A DNA stretch of 64,000 nt, from NCBI RefSeq assembly GCF_000149955.1, contig NC_030993.1:1154068-1218067 (forward strand), given 5' to 3'. Positions 1 to 14,012 of the stretch are shown piece by piece; position 1 is the first letter of the stretch, and each line of letters opens with the position of its first letter. This stretch comes from Fusarium oxysporum f. sp. lycopersici 4287 (lineage: Eukaryota > Ascomycota > Sordariomycetes > Hypocreales > Nectriaceae). The position numbers and the translations under genes were made by a program. Under the pieces are notes generated by a model. It worked only from the letters and a program-made list of their open reading frames with translations. It did not search any database and was not told the DNA's origin.

Positions 1-3000
1 TCCCATGGTAATAGCTATAACCCATCGGCTTCCTTGGGTATCAAGGACCAGCTGCTTTCCAAGACACGCTTTGCCCCAGGACACAGACCTCCGGTTCGGT
101 CTGAGTGAGGCGCAGATCACAGATCCAAATACGGTTAATCATATTTGATCGTCGGGTTGCTATTTACCGTTTCCCACACTATCTAGACTGGTATGGTCAT
201 ATCTGGTGCACCGTGATTGTGACTCGTGCCATTCATCTCGCCATCCTTGAGGTCCGCCAGCTAGCGGGGCGGGACGCAAAGCTTGTTGGTCGGCAACTCT
301 TGTTTTATATCGTACTAATTCGATCAATCCCCTAGGTTCAAGGTCGAGGACGATTCAACCAAGCTTGGCAGCTCGCCACTGCTTGCCTGGGCTTGCATTC
401 GCCTAGACCGTCTGCGACCCGGCTATCGATTCATCCGACTCATGGACTCGAAGCCCCGCGTTGTACCAGGGGGGAAGCTGCTGGTTAAAATTGAGAAGAC
501 CCTGGTTTGATCGATAGTATAGTTCATCCTTGCGAATGATGCTGTACATCTGATCCCAAGGGCATTACTCGTGTACTGTGGCAACTTCCGGCTGTGATGA
601 TGCTTTGTGCATGCTGCACAGCACTACGACAGCGTCTACAGCAACCCGCGTCACACACAGACTGGCCATAGGTCTTTGGCTGCCAGCATATCTCATTTCC
701 TCATCCTGAGGTTTAGCCCGGTCAAGTCTCTTAGACACTTTCGGCCTTTCTGAAAATGTGTCAAATCACGGTCAGATCGTATACGCGGATGAGCTCTCAT
801 CCTGGAGGGGGTTTGAGTAACTGGCCCCCGTTTTGTTTTCTGTGATAGTGTTTTATTGGACTGATAATGGTATAGCTAGGATTTTGGTTAGATTTAGACA
901 GGAGTTTTGGGATACCCAGGAACAATGAATGTTTTGTGCCATTTCTCTTTGCCCTCAAGCCTTCCGCCGTTTGTCGTAGTCAGTGCTGAGTCGAATTGAC
1001 ATTGCTCATCTGGCTATCTGTCAGTCGAGGAACGTCTTTGTTCACCCGTATAATAATGCTCAGACGAGGGCCAGATTGCCTGCATAGCTCTTTCTGACCC
1101 GCTGCAGCCTCGAGTGACATTGCATGCATGAAGAACGCACAACACCTGGTTAGGAGCTTGGTGTGCCAGCGTGGCGGCACTTATCATGCCTTACAAGTAA
1201 ACTACTGCATACACGTTGCGAGGACACTACCCGCTCACAAATCATGAATTGATTGGTATTTGCTCTATGTGAAACGTGCTCGTTCAGCTCTCCAGAAAGG
1301 AGCAGTTTCACAGTTCGCTGTTGCGCAAGTCAAAACCTCTTTGGGAACTTTCTGAGATTGTGAGTTCAGCACCCTGCTCTTTCTAGGTACTCTGGCCTTA
1401 GAAGGAAATAAGCATGGCCGAGTCGTTGATTGACAAGTATCGAAGCGCTGATATGGTCGGTTGCCAACAGTACACGGCAGTAAAAGTAGTAACGATACTG
1501 CTCATCCTCAACAAGCCGCCGGTGTTAACCCTGCGCCCCTCCTTTCTTGACCTCGGGAACCCTAGCGCAGTCGGAGGGCCTCACTAATCGTTCATCAGAT
1601 GGGATACAGTATGTTTAGTCTATGGGACTGAGCCTGACTCGTATGGTGGTCTCTATGTTGCAAATGATGGCCAGTTTTTCATGAGTACTAAACGTTATCC
1701 ACCTTGGAGAACTTCGAGGCTATAGTATTGACCATGGTGATAATGGTAGTTCTGAGGGCTGGGCGCTCGCACTCTCACTGCATGTGTAGGTCAAGTCTGG
1801 GCGTATGGTAGCAAGAGATTGTGCAAATATTACCATGTTGTCATGCATTCAACTTGCAAATCTTCCAATCTAGTTAATGCCCTGAAAGGGCTGAAGAGGC
1901 CGGAAATTCCGATCGGGCACAAGCGGCACTAGTCTAGTCCATCTGGAGGTGAGTTAAGTACAGTAGAGATAGCCATATGCAGGCCAGGGGGACAATATCG
2001 ATAGTCGCCGCGGCTAGATGCGACTAGTCTGCAGAGTGGTTGTTGGTGGCAGAGAGGCACGATGGGGCTGGTGCACAAGGTCTACCTGTTGTGAATACGG
2101 GGTCTGATGTGTATTAGGGAGGCTACCTACCTAGCTAGGGCCCCAGTGGGCAGGCTACATAACAGAGGGATGTGGGGGCCTCAGGCACACATATCTCAAC
2201 ACTACCTGTCACTGGCCTAAATACTCGAACAGCATAACTATACCCTGATTCTATGCATCTCGTTGCGCCGTGGCCGGATTTGTCCATCGCAAACTAGGCT
2301 TGACTCGGAATACACAAGGTTTCTTCTCAGCTGTAGAGTGGGATATGCGCCATGGCCTTTGCTCGCAGTGGCAGAAGTTGATGTCCAGATAAAATAGCCT
2401 CAGTCGACTGACCACAAACGGTAGAGCCTGGACCTGTCGCATTCCAAGTTGTTTGACTGTTGATTAAAGTCATTGGCCCGTCATTGAGCAGCTAAATGCA
2501 GTTGATCATGTTGTCCGTGTGCCGTTGCGGATCCTTCAGAATGTCGGACATTGTCCTCCTAGTTGCAATCACGATCAATTGTCAGTGCGTATTTCGTTAT
2601 GTCCTTCGTCCAGTGCTGTACATGTATGCACCTCGTAGCCATTAGAGGCTTTAGGCCAACACGTTCCACACTCAACACTTCAGGATCGGTTGGAGAGCTT
2701 GTTGGTACACGCTCCATCGTATCAAATGCTTTAACTTTCCATATCGTGGCTGAGGTCCCTCCCTTTCCACAATACCGCACGCTACATCTCATGCGAGGTT
2801 CAACGGGCCTGTCTCAGCAAGAGAAGAGCTCTATGGGTCTAGCTGTGGCATTCTAGGGAGCTAGTCTTTGATACTGATTTGTGGCTGCAGTCTCAACGGT
2901 CCCGTGATAAGGCCTACCTGTGGCTACTGTGGAGTCGTTACGAGGCTTGGCTGTTGGGTTATCTTGACAAAAAATGATGAATTTGCCCAGGTTATGTTGG

Positions 3001-6000
3001 CTAAATCTAACTGACGCACCTAAGCCTTGCTTTGGAGTGGGTCAACGACCAGCCCAGGTGCATCCTTAACCGGAGTGAGGACGCGCATGCTAGAAGCCAC
3101 TTCCGTGTCTAGGGAAGAAAACACGAAACTGAAGTTTGATAAATGGGTGGATTTCGGTGTAAGACAGTTTCATGTGTACCCCCGCCCCCAAGGCGTATCA
3201 CTAAAGGCTTACAGCAAGCATTTTGTTAGCTTTATTAGATTTTATAGTATTATACCACTCGAGGTTGTATGGTGGATGGCTGCAAGTGCCAGTCAACTAA
3301 CCTAGAACACTTGCAGAATGCCGCGGTAGCAAAAATTGCTCAGGCTCGACTGAAGGGGTTCGTAAAGGAGAATCTGCCATGACACGTTTGCGGCTGGCTG
3401 GGCACACCTGTCGGAAACGATGTCCCTCCATTAAGGACTGGTCATTTTCGCACTGACTGGCCGGAGGGCCGACGTGTAGACACCAGGAGTGGAGCACGAA
3501 AAAGCAACATGAAGTTGAAAGCTAAGGTAGCTGGGTAGGTAAGGAGGTAGGATATTATACAATTTAGCTATCCGCGTCAAGACCATGCATGCATGTATCC
3601 AGCTGATAGCGTTGGTGGATAAAACAAAAGTAAAGTCTGATTCGGCTGTTATACGCTATCCGCGCGAAAAATCCTTACTACCCAGTAGAGGGCCGGACGT
3701 TGAGAGGACCCAATCTTTGGTACTTTTCAGCTGGGTCGGAGATCAGCTCCTAAATCTGTCAAGTCTCTAGCGGTGAGTCGTTTGGGAAAACGCCCAGCGT
3801 GGAAACGATTTATAGCACCAAGTTGGGTGTTTTTGGCATCTAAAGTATGGCTCGAGCTATCGTTTTTGTTGATTACTGATCTTATATTGACTCTGAACCA
3901 GGTCCAAAAGAGGTGAACAAGTATCAGTTCTTATGGAGATCGATCGACTCCAGAAGTGGCGCATGCAGCTGCGTATGCCTGTAGATTTTGTTTCGAGTAC
4001 GGCATTGTCTGGTCTCTCGCGGTCAACGTCATGAGAGATAATCCATGTTAGTAAGTTGTACTGAAGTAAAGGCTACCCAGCCATTAAAGAATCCACAAGG
4101 ATAACAGATAAACAGAGCCATGGCGAAAAGGACAAGTTAAGATGAACACCTGAAAAGAAGAAACGAACGCAACTGACGAATTTCACAACGAAAGCCAATA
4201 TACCTTCCATCCCACCCCCCTTGGAAGCGGATCGATCGTGGCTTGCCTGGGGTGCTACGGCGATCGTAGCCAACGAGATGGGTTTTGATAGGGACCTCAC
4301 ATACCTTGGGTATCTTGGTCGAGGTCGTTGAAATATTTTGGGCATACCGCTGGCGTATTGTGAGGTAAAATTCTTACTCTATGGTCTATGTAAACGTTTA
4401 ATGGCGTCAGCGCCGAGACTGCTGGTCTGTAAAAAAGCAATTCCCCGTTGGAACTATCGCTCGAGCACAGCTTGCGAATTGGTGAATAGCTTTATTAGCT
4501 TCAAAGGTGCCATCAGCTCAATTAGTGAGGGCAATGCCGCTCACTGTTACGAAAATCGGTCCTTGTGCGTTACCAACGGAAATAGCCAAATCAGCACAGG
4601 GCAAGGGAATGGAGAATGAAGATCTCATACTAAAATTGAGTTTGAGTTCCAGATTAGAGAAGCCGAGATGAGATCGATTCTCAATCGAGGTCGATTGGAG
4701 GAGGGGTTATGAAGACGAGGGGCTGCAGCAAGCAGGGGAGATGCATCTTTGACTGCGCAGTTTTCAAGGTCACCCCTGCCATAACAGCCTGCCTATAAGA
4801 AGATGTTTAGCACATCGCACAAACCCAACAGTTCATGGGTACCTACCTAGGTTCCTTGAGCAATACCTCGGTAGGTAAGTACCTAGGCACCTACTACAGG
4901 TTGAAGAATCTGGCCTCAATGAGTCCTTTCAAGGAAGCCTTGCTCATTTACGAGTCGTGGATGTGTGCTTAAAGCCATCGTTTGAGTCAATACGTTGAAT
5001 TTCAGCTGTGACATGAAGCTGGGCTTACCTAGGCTAACCCAACTAATAATGGCTGTGTGTAGTGGGGGGGCCGCTCACACCAACGATGACAGGACCACGA
5101 TATTGGTATGTCACTGGAAGGGTTCTAGAGCTTCTCAAGAACTACACGACCTAAAAGCCACTGTGAGGCTTTTACATGAACACCACTCGTGGATAGTAGC
5201 TAAGATTTTCTGTACTTGGAACATTTCTCGCATTTATGCTATTTTCATAGGTGTCATGAGACCAGCGCTGGATGACCGCACTCACTTGTATATGTGAGCC
5301 TTCCTGGACAAGAAGGGAGATCTTCGACTGGGCGGGCTTGTTGCAGCATGATAAGTTCGAGGCACGTCCTATTCGAAGAGTTGATAGATCAGCAAAACTG
5401 CGGCCTTACCCTTCAGAAACCAAAAAAAAAAGACTCCGAATCTGCCCAAATATCTTCAGCTCCAAGTGAGGTATGATGAGGTACCTAAGGTACGGAACAA
5501 ACAGTCGAGGTAAGCAGCTTCCCTCTGTACTGTAAACAGATCTATGGCTGGCTAGTAGGCACGCAGCGGCACTTGGCGCGTCAGATGCCGATCAGATCCA
5601 ACCTACAGTATGCAGTGCAGGACAAGGCAGAGCGAGACCAAACCTGGTAGGCAACTAACCAATCGCAACATCAGCCTTCCCATCCATCTCGTCTTCACGA
5701 GAGGGAGAAACCACTCACTTCGACAACGACCTCCTCGACAAGCATCAAGGATGACCGATTGGTAAGGTATCCTGAAGTGTCGAATCCTACTTTGGGTTCC
5801 GTTGCTTCTTGGAAGACTGAGCCTGAGACTAATTAAGGGACCAGGACCTGGATTATCCGCAGGTTCGTGAACCCCACTGGCCCCGTTACTCTTCACTCCA
5901 TCTCAGGCCGGCCTGTCAGGACCCCAACTAATTGTCCACCCTCCGTTAGGCTGGGTTTATCTATGAGCGTGCACGAGTCGAGACTATGACGTGAGATTTA

Positions 6001-7637
6001 TATGGCTCGCATGGGGACGAACAATTCGTATAGCTGAGGACCAAAACCTGCTTGCCAAGACGCTCCTCGACACTTGAGGTAACAATACATAGTCTATGCA
6101 AACTTTCGAACGCTTTCTCTGACACCAAGCGTGCCTACAAACCCGATGATTTTCGGCTCGGGATCCATCAAGCAAAAGATTCTCTCACAGGAAGAGGCAA
6201 GTGGAGCACAACGCAATACCTTGAAAGAATCCGTGCGGAACTGTGGACGCTTGACCACTACCCCTCTACAATTTTACGCCAGCTCCAGCTGGTCGGTGAG
6301 ATAGCTTGACGCACTGGCGATCGTTCCAGCTTTCAAAGGGAGGGGGGGCGTTGAGCCGGCCCTGGCGCGGCATCTGATGGATGGGTGCGGTTGCTTTGAG
6401 CTTGAACTTACAAATTGAAGAGTGACGAGGGTCCATCATTCCAGAGCCCTGGTGCCCGCCAAGCCCTGGGGTTGGTCCGTGGTCCGTGGTCCGTGGTGGT
6501 GGATTGATGGTGGGTGCGCGCGACTGGGGGCTTAGATCGCGTTCTTAGGGAAATTTCCCATGGGATCTTCAGATTCACCACCTTTGCATAACGCACAGAC
6601 TGTGCGAATCTTCTCATGTTGTTCGTCCACTCGGCCCAGCTTAACAGGCCATCCGAGTATGCCCCAGGGTGTCTCTACCTGGGAGCCAAGCCAAGCGGCT
6701 TGAGCAAATCTCCTGGACTTGATCATAATTCAAGTTAGCAAGTCAGCACCGTGGGCTCCTTGTCATCGTGACCCTCTTGAAGACGAGCAGTCACAACTTT
6801 GCTTTTCTCTGTTAACGCCAGTCCATCACACCCCCCATATCCTGGCCAATTAGATGCTCAACCGCCGGCCCGGTCTATATCTCCTTGCCGCTAAAAAAAG
6901 AGCATTTCTCTCACATTGCCAGTTCAATTCGGTTTTCAGCCCGGTCGAAAAAATCACTTTTACGAACCATTGTGAGCGAGAACAGATACTGTAATACAGA
7001 AGAAGCGAAAAACAACGCCGCTTTTGACTTGTTTGTTCTACAGTGTCTTCTTTTGTTACTGACCGAATGCAGGACGACATATTTGATCCCTATAACAAGC
7101 AGCAACTTCGAGGTTCAGGAACAGACCAAAAGAAAAGATCCAAACAAAGAAGACCCCGCCTCCATCGATATGGCCCACAGCCCTGCTCAAGGGCGGCGCC
7201 ACGCACCTCCCTGGCAAGCAATGACAGCTTGAAGACTCGCAGGAAGTCGATATGACAGGTCTGATGCTACCACCGCTGGGCCCCAGCATGCCCACCGAGA
7301 CTACGGTAGGTTGTACACGCTACTGATCATCGAGTGAATGGGAGCATCATCCTTGTGTCAGGGTATTGCGTACCTGTCTTGTCTTTGAGCAATACCCATA
7401 CTTTGTTCTTCGACCCCTTGATTTTACCCTTCCTGGGCCTCCTCAGTCCATTTACACACTATTACTAGTCCTCGAAAACCATAAATCTCATCCAGCCCCC
7501 ATACTTCAACAGCTCGTGCCTTTCCAAGCTTTATGATACAGTGCTCGTGACTTTAATTTTTATTATATATTGCCTGCCCACAGAGTCGTTCTTCTCTTGC
7601 ATCAAGCTGTCAACCCAAGTAAGAGACGACCTCCATC
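1..7637. other. gene-poor region, no supported gene
   Basis: Only short open frames on both strands; none has a recognisable motif, believable splice sites or protein-like composition. The stretch holds several copies of short TACCTA/CCTAGG palindromic motifs (about 2121-2140, 3526-3551, 4837-4895, 5021-5040, 5479-5494). The segment just before 7638 may be the leader of the small gene there. I see no transposase, reverse transcriptase or long terminal repeats. Confidence 0.6.
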
Positions 7638-7913
7638 ATGGCCCTCCATCAAGATATTCTACCCATCCCCTCGCCCTCCATGCTGTACCATGGAGACCAA
7701 TACCAAAACACAGCATCGTTGTTGCAGCCGGAACTAGAATGTCAGGCTGTAGTCGAAACCTTCAAATCTGCTGGACCTCGGGTCTTGTGCAGTGCCTTCA
7801 GAGCTCAGAAAGTTCCTGGCACTCGATGTCCTACCTGTGCCTTAGCTGGCAAAGAAGTTTGGGTAATTCCTGGTCGCTGCTGCGGATACTGCGGTACTCC
7901 TTGTGTCGACTAG
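7638..7913 (+). CDS. small cysteine-rich protein of unknown function
   Basis: An uninterrupted 91-codon frame starting at an ATG. I do not recognise the family. The N-terminal third is polar and Pro-rich with no signal peptide. The second half has six cysteines in a zinc-ribbon-like layout: CPTC at residues 69-72, then CCGYCGTPC close to the C-terminus. The segment around VETFKSAGPRVLCSAFR looks like structured protein rather than chance translation, and the frame ends immediately after the last Cys pair. A longer frame overlapping at 7541-7972 has poor composition and is taken as a shadow. It stands alone, more than 1.8 kb from the next gene. A small zinc-binding cytosolic or nuclear protein is a guess from the Cys pattern only. 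Confidence 0.6.
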   Translation: MALHQDILPIPSPSMLYHGDQYQNTASLLQPELECQAVVETFKSAGPRVLCSAFRAQKVPGTRCPTCALAGKEVWVIPGRCCGYCGTPCVD

Positions 7914-9745
7914 ATCTATCCCAGGGTCGAGGTGAGTTTATGAGAACCTCAAATGAACATGTAACTAATTAGCACAGTTTTGACTGCTTCTACCTGGTTC
8001 AGAGCTTGCCCAAAAGCACAATGCCAAGATGTTGTTGAGCATTTCTCGCCGCTGCGAACCACAGGACTGTGGATCTCAAATATCAGCTGAACATGACATG
8101 AGATATCCCCAAGTGCCATTTTTCGTTAGCATGGATAGGCAAGAAAGTCTATTCCGACTAGAGGGATCTGCGACAAGTCAAGAGTGACACTTGTTGCAGC
8201 ACTTCAGTCAGCTCACGTCGTGAAATGGAAGGCTCCACGACCTCTGATTGGCACAGCGGCACTCGGACCTATTATTACGTCGTCGTCGAGCATGTCTTAG
8301 AATGCCAGGGCCCAGGGGTATGATTTGGGTCTTGACAGCGATTTTCTGCCACTCCCCACTGACTCAACGGGCACCTTCAAACCATGCTCGTGCGCGTTGG
8401 TTAATCACGAATCACGGCGATCTCCGAGTCATGCTTAAAATTGATATACGATGGAAGGAAAAAGCTCATGGGTCGGAACCAAGGCATTATCATAGGCCAG
8501 TGCAGCCCAACCAGGAAGTCGGGAGTGGCTCGGATCAGCCACCTTGTCACTTCGCTGAATCTCACAGGGCAGCTACATGAGGTGCATCAGATAATCGAGA
8601 ATCACTTACCGATGGCCTTACTGGGGTCCAGGATTGGTTGCATAGCCCAGCCAATTCCTGGATACGCCAAGGATTTGACACGGCACTGGAGTAAGAGCTA
8701 GACGCAATAAATCGTCAATTTTTTGTAATCGGTGTAACTTCATAATGTTCTAGCTTTTTGTGTGAAGTCAAAGATAAAACCAAAGATTGATATGTGACTC
8801 CTCACTTTGGCATCCCTGTCTATGGCTGGTTAGTGACCCAAACGCAATTATAAGACAACGGAAAATACATATCGCTATTGTGTGATCGCCTTTGTCACGA
8901 ACCAATCTCAGCCAATTCTAGTCTTGGCACTGAGGTGAGAATTACTCTGAGACATACTAGGGTTCTGGACTTTCTTCCTTGCGCTGAAAGGAGAGAAATC
9001 TTCATCAAGTGGCTTGAGTGACGCAACGAGGGCTGCTGAGACACCACCTTTGACAAGTACAGTACGTACTGGCCTACCCGGGCCGTTGGCACGGGCCTAC
9101 CTTATTAGCAAGATGCCAGCTGCTACTCTTAGATTAACGAAGGGAGTCACTTCAGCTGTCAAAGTTTGAGGGCGACGCAAGGGGGTAGTTAAGAAAACTC
9201 CCCTGATCAGCCACCTCACGTTCATCGAACTGACATGGAGGAATGCATTCATCCCAGGTGTAAAGCTCAGTGTTGTATTATTCTGAGTTTTAGCTGTTCG
9301 ACAATTCGCGCTCACCGTGACAATGTGATTAATACGTGGTTTAAGACACTGCGGACGCGGCGCCGGTTCCGACTACTGGATTCCATATTGGTTCCGCCCG
9401 TTATGGCCGGCCGTTGAATTGGCCCGGCTCCGGAAAGTGGAACTCGACATGCTCAGCTCCTGATGGTGAAATTGAATTGCCGTCACTCGCTGGACAGCCG
9501 CGAACCCCACCAGAATCCATTAACGCTTGCCGCCCATCTCCCGCCCCCCGCCCCCTCTCTTCCGAACTACAACGGCATCGGATTGTCTCGCGATCCCCTC
9601 AACAGTCAGTCAGCGATCCCTGCTGCCTTGACTCAAGCGACTGGTTACTTCTCTCAGTCCACGTCCGGTTAGCTAATACCCCCGCGGCCAGAACGGCACA
9701 GTCCGGCTTGGCTTGGTTTTGTCTGAGGCGACGGCTTCGAATCCA
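7914..9745. other. intergenic, upstream of the zinc-finger regulator
   Basis: No supported gene. The last 220 bases before the regulator are rich in C and CT runs (about 9538-9570), typical of fungal promoters and leaders. Open frames at 8248-8701 and 9097-9417 have no recognisable motif. Confidence 0.5.
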
Positions 9746-12640
9746 ATGGCGGCCACGGAGCAGAATGGCATCGACATTCTTTGCGATGCCGCCGGCTCAG
9801 ACATGCTCCTGTCGTCCCTCTTCTCCCTCGCAGCGCCTGTGTCCGTAGCCGATTCGAATCAACGGGCCCAGCCACCCTTGCAGCAGGAACAGCATGAATT
9901 GCAGCATTCACTGCCTCCCGCGTCGCCCTCGAAGCATCAAATCTTTCAGCAGCAGCTGGATCCCGCACTGCAACAACACCAAGGGGAAACACCCCAGAGA
10001 ATTGCTTCTACGTTGCCTGCCAAGAGAAAACTTTCTGATGCGTCCGCCTCATCGCCGTCTCACGTCTGCCATATCTGCCGTCGCGTCTATGAGCGAGCCG
10101 ACCACCTGACCAGACACCTCAGGTCGCACGAGAATGCCCGGCCGTACCAATGCACCCGATGTCCCAAGCGTTTCAATCGCGCTGACCTCTTGACACGGCA
10201 TGAGACTACCCACGATCGAGATGGGACCGCAAAAGACCGCCCATTCATCAGAAGAAGCGACCGAGCCGCCGAGGCATGTCTCAATTGCGCTGCTTCCAAG
10301 GCAAAATGCGAAGATCAGAAACCGTGCAGCCGCTGCCGTAGTAAGAGTTTGACATGTCAGATGCCAGTGAGACGCGGGAACCAATACCGGACGTCTGAGT
10401 CGCAGGCTGGTATGTCACCCTCGGACAGTTCAATGGTTGCCTCAACTACAGGCAACGACAGCCAGGTCTTTACGGCCGGTGAAGCTACCTATGCTTTGCC
10501 CCAATCGGCTATTGCTCATCAAGGTCACGCCGTCGATGCTACCGTTGACTACAGTGTCACCTCTTTTCTTGGCGCGCCCAGACTTGAGGATTCACCTGTG
10601 GAATCTTTGTTTTTCGCAGCGACGCAAAGCATCTTTCCGGAGATTGAGTTCTCTTGGGATGTAGATTTTGGCTCGTACAAGATCCCAGGCTTAGGTGTGA
10701 CCGCACGAAATCCTCAGTCTGGCAATGTAGGAAAACGCACATCACGTCAAGGCCGTAAAGATGCTGTCTCGGTCGACGCACCCCTTCAATGTTCAGTATG
10801 GTTGTATGAGCCCGAGGCCAATGGTCAGGCAGGGAGCTCAGTGTCTCGCTCCGCTATCGTTTCACCCTACTTACGCGACAGCATGTTCGCCATGGTTCTC
10901 GCCAACAATCCGACACCACATCGAGTACCAACATTTCCATCAGCTGAGTTATTGGGCTATATGATCGAGACGTACTTCAAAAGCGAAGACCCTAAAAGTG
11001 AGGCTTTTATTCATAGATCGTCATTCGATCCCTCGGCAACTAGCCAAGAGCTTTTCTCTGCCGTTGTCTCAAGTGGGGCTTCATGTATATCTACTCCGGC
11101 TATATGGCAATTCGGCCTGGCTCTTGATGAGCTTACGGCAAGTGTCATTGGGAAACGGGTAAGTATGGACCATGGTGTAGCGATGGTGAGCCAAAGATAT
11201 TGGCAAAGGGTAAACCACATGCTGACTGCCAAACAGCTTGAATCTTCATGCCTGGCCGTGCGAGATATCACATTTCTTCAAGCGTCTGTCCTCCACCTTG
11301 AAACTGGTCAATGGAGTGGCTTCAATCGTCAGACAGAGGTGGCAGAAAGCTTCGCGCCTCAGCTTTTGACTGTAAGTCTGTTGTGATTATGAGTCTGGCT
11401 AGCAGGCTAATTGCGGATAGCTGCTTCGAAAAACAGGGAAGTTGAGCTTCACGTCAGACTTGACTACACATACGCCCAACGCTGGCGACTCTTCTGAGGC
11501 ACTTGAGTCGAAATGGCAAACATTTACGACAATTGAATCTTACAAAAGGTTACTTATATCACCATGCCGAAGTCGCTAGCATATTGACTAGAGTACAGGT
11601 TGGCCATCCGTGCATTTCTCCACGATATGCAAACATCGATCGTGTCGTGGAAAGGACCTACGTTAGCATACAGCCAGCTCGACTTTGCACTTCCGGCGGC
11701 TCGTGATCTCTGGAAAGCTAGTAATTCACAGATATGGTGGGACTTGAACTTGGCCAAGGGGTCTTTCCCCCCTACCGGTTTCCCTCGCCTTTCCGATGTG
11801 AGAGACTGTCAATTTGTCATGACTGAACAGAACACGTGGGTGGACACAGAATCTTGCTGCAAAGCTGCTCTGCATGGGCTGTGGGGACAAATCTGGACGT
11901 ATCGTAACGCCGTCGCTCAATGCCATCACGCAGCTCCAGGCCGGCCGGGATCTGATGTTCCTGAATGGGCCCGCTCCCTTTACCAAGAGCTCTACGAGGG
12001 CCTTCGTAAGCTGTCAACCCAGCTCAAATCTGCACAGACCCCAAAACCTGAGCTATCGCTTCTTTCAGACTTTTTCATGATGATCATACATGTCTCGTTG
12101 GACGACGTACAGCGGCTGGCGGGCAGGAAGGGCGACGAGGAATCTCGCAGAGCTATGCAGTTATTAGAGAGCACTTGGCTACCTGGACCAGAGTCCCGGT
12201 ATGCTGCCTGGCATGCTGGACAGGTCCTTCGACATGCACAAGAGTGTATACCAACAACCCTGCGAGGATTCAACGCTATGGTTGTTTACCTTGCTAGTCT
12301 GACGCTGTGGGCGTATGGCCTGCTTTCGCAGAGAACAGCGAACGGCGATCAAGGGATGGGACAAGAAGTTTTACCACTTAATGAACCAGAGACGAGGGAG
12401 ACGACAATGTTCCTTGAGCTCGGTCAGGGCACCCCATCACTTTCGTCTCCAGAAGGGTTGCGTCTTCAGTTAGAGCCTGTGTCGAACTATGTGGCAGTTT
12501 TGTCGCTGGCAAGGCTCATCTTTCGACAAAACTACCCTGTAGCAAGTGAGGCAATGCCTCCGCTTGTTGAAAGCTTGTGTCGACAACTTGGTGATCTCCA
12601 AGGTGGATTGGAGGGGTACGTGGTAACGAAAACGTTATAG
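9746..12640 (+). CDS. C2H2 plus Zn2Cys6 fungal transcription factor
   Basis: A nuclear DNA-binding regulator of about 905 aa. I read four exons: 9746-11158, 11237-11371, 11421-11548 and 11599-12640. The first intron (78 bp) is a multiple of three without stops, so it can be missed, but removing it joins the conserved segment ending VIGKR to LESSCLAVRD. Two tandem C2H2 fingers lie at about residues 108-157 (CHIC...HLRSH, CTRC...HETTH). A Zn2Cys6 cluster follows at about 178-206 (CLNC...C...CSRC...C). A low-complexity Gln-rich segment precedes the fingers. The C-terminal 600 residues match the fungal_trans region, e.g. GQWSGFNRQTEVAESFA. The start is the first ATG in frame; upstream codons are non-ATG. 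Proteins with this double DNA-binding layout often regulate metabolic loci; the MFS/PKS/OMT genes downstream are possible targets (inference). Confidence 0.9.
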
Positions 12641-14012
12641 ACAGCGCCTTTTGTCAGAAAGGCTATTGTGTGCGCATTGCGGTATTTACAACAAAAGTGG
12701 TTTTATTGTTTTCATATATAGTAAGTTAGCGAAGGAGTTAGCAGGAAAGCAAAAAGGGAACATAAAACGGCAAAGGTCTAGGATTGGATGAAGAGATCTA
12801 TGGTGATGGTGATTCATCGAGATGGAAGGGGCAGAAACGCAGTATAGGGTTGATTGAGTGCGTAGTCGACAGCTTGATTATCATGTCTGACTTTGGCTAT
12901 GGACGTGTTAGTTACGAAAGGACAAGGAAAAGAAAGTAACGGCAGTAGGTAATCGTCCTCTATCTGTACCGTATCCAACCATGACAGCATAAACAGTCCA
13001 GTCAATGCTACCAACAATGAGATTGACTGCCAAGCCCACAAGTCTAGAGAATTGCCAATGTGGTTTCTGTTCTCTTGATCAAAGTCAAAGCCAAACACCC
13101 CCATCATTGCTAAAGAGGTTGGTGTTGTTGGACTGAGTACGTAGTGTATTTTCGCTTACTAGACACCTAGACGCAGTATAGCCTGATTAGCATTCATGCA
13201 CTATGCATGGCGCAGGATCTAGAACAGTTCTGTGCCTGGGATAGAAGGAGCAAAGCGACGAAGCCTGGTACTCCTTTCGTCCATGTCATGTTCATTACAG
13301 CGTTAAGGTTAAATCGCTGACCACTCAGAGCAGGGTGAATCTGGGGTAATCCTTGAGCCGACTGATCTACCGTGCACCGAGGTTTCAGCTCCATTGGACG
13401 ACACAGATGGAAAATAATTGTCCCGCCAATATCGCCTCATAGATTACCGGCTGTTTCGGCCCTATGTGCCCTTTCTCATGGTTGAAGTTGGAGATTCATT
13501 TGACAGCCCGGCTCGTGGGGGCGGGGTAGGTTCTGGAGTGAAGTTGGTCGATATCGAAAGCTATGTCAGTCGGAGATATCGCCAAGTACTAGATATCAAC
13601 CCTCGACCAAGAATGAGCGAGCCTTGGAGGAAGGGGAGAGCAACTCTCTGTCAGCTTTAGAAGCACATCGTGTCCAAGCAGAGTAACTTGTCAAGAACCA
13701 TCAGTGAATTCCGTTTTTGCGGCGTAAATAACGGAATGACTCGGGCTCAGGTGCGGAAATGAAACTCCATGATCCCAAGTACTTGCTTGTGAGAAATAAT
13801 GAAAGATGATTGGCTGGTATCTGTTAGAAAGCAACCTCCAACATGGGATCCATATGTGGGCGGGGATAGCTCCTGAGCCGCCCCCGCGTTTGGCCCGCAT
13901 GAAACCGCCTCGCGCATTGTCTTCGTTAAATACTACTCAACTATCCAATTCGGGCATTGCTTACCTTAACACTGCCCTCATTGTGGTTCTCCAAGCTATC
14001 ACAAGATCATAT
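12641..14012. other. intergenic
   Basis: No supported gene between the regulator and the Dabb-domain gene. Short frames at 12814-13107 (-) and 13418-13660 (+) show no motif. The last 100 bases contain a TTAAATAC element (about 13925-13932) that could act as a TATA-like promoter for the next gene. Confidence 0.45.

Noticed and set aside
5840..5885. TCCGCAGGTTC similar to the complement of the 18S rRNA 3' end
   Set aside because: The match is about 11 bases only and the flanks do not agree; coincidence.
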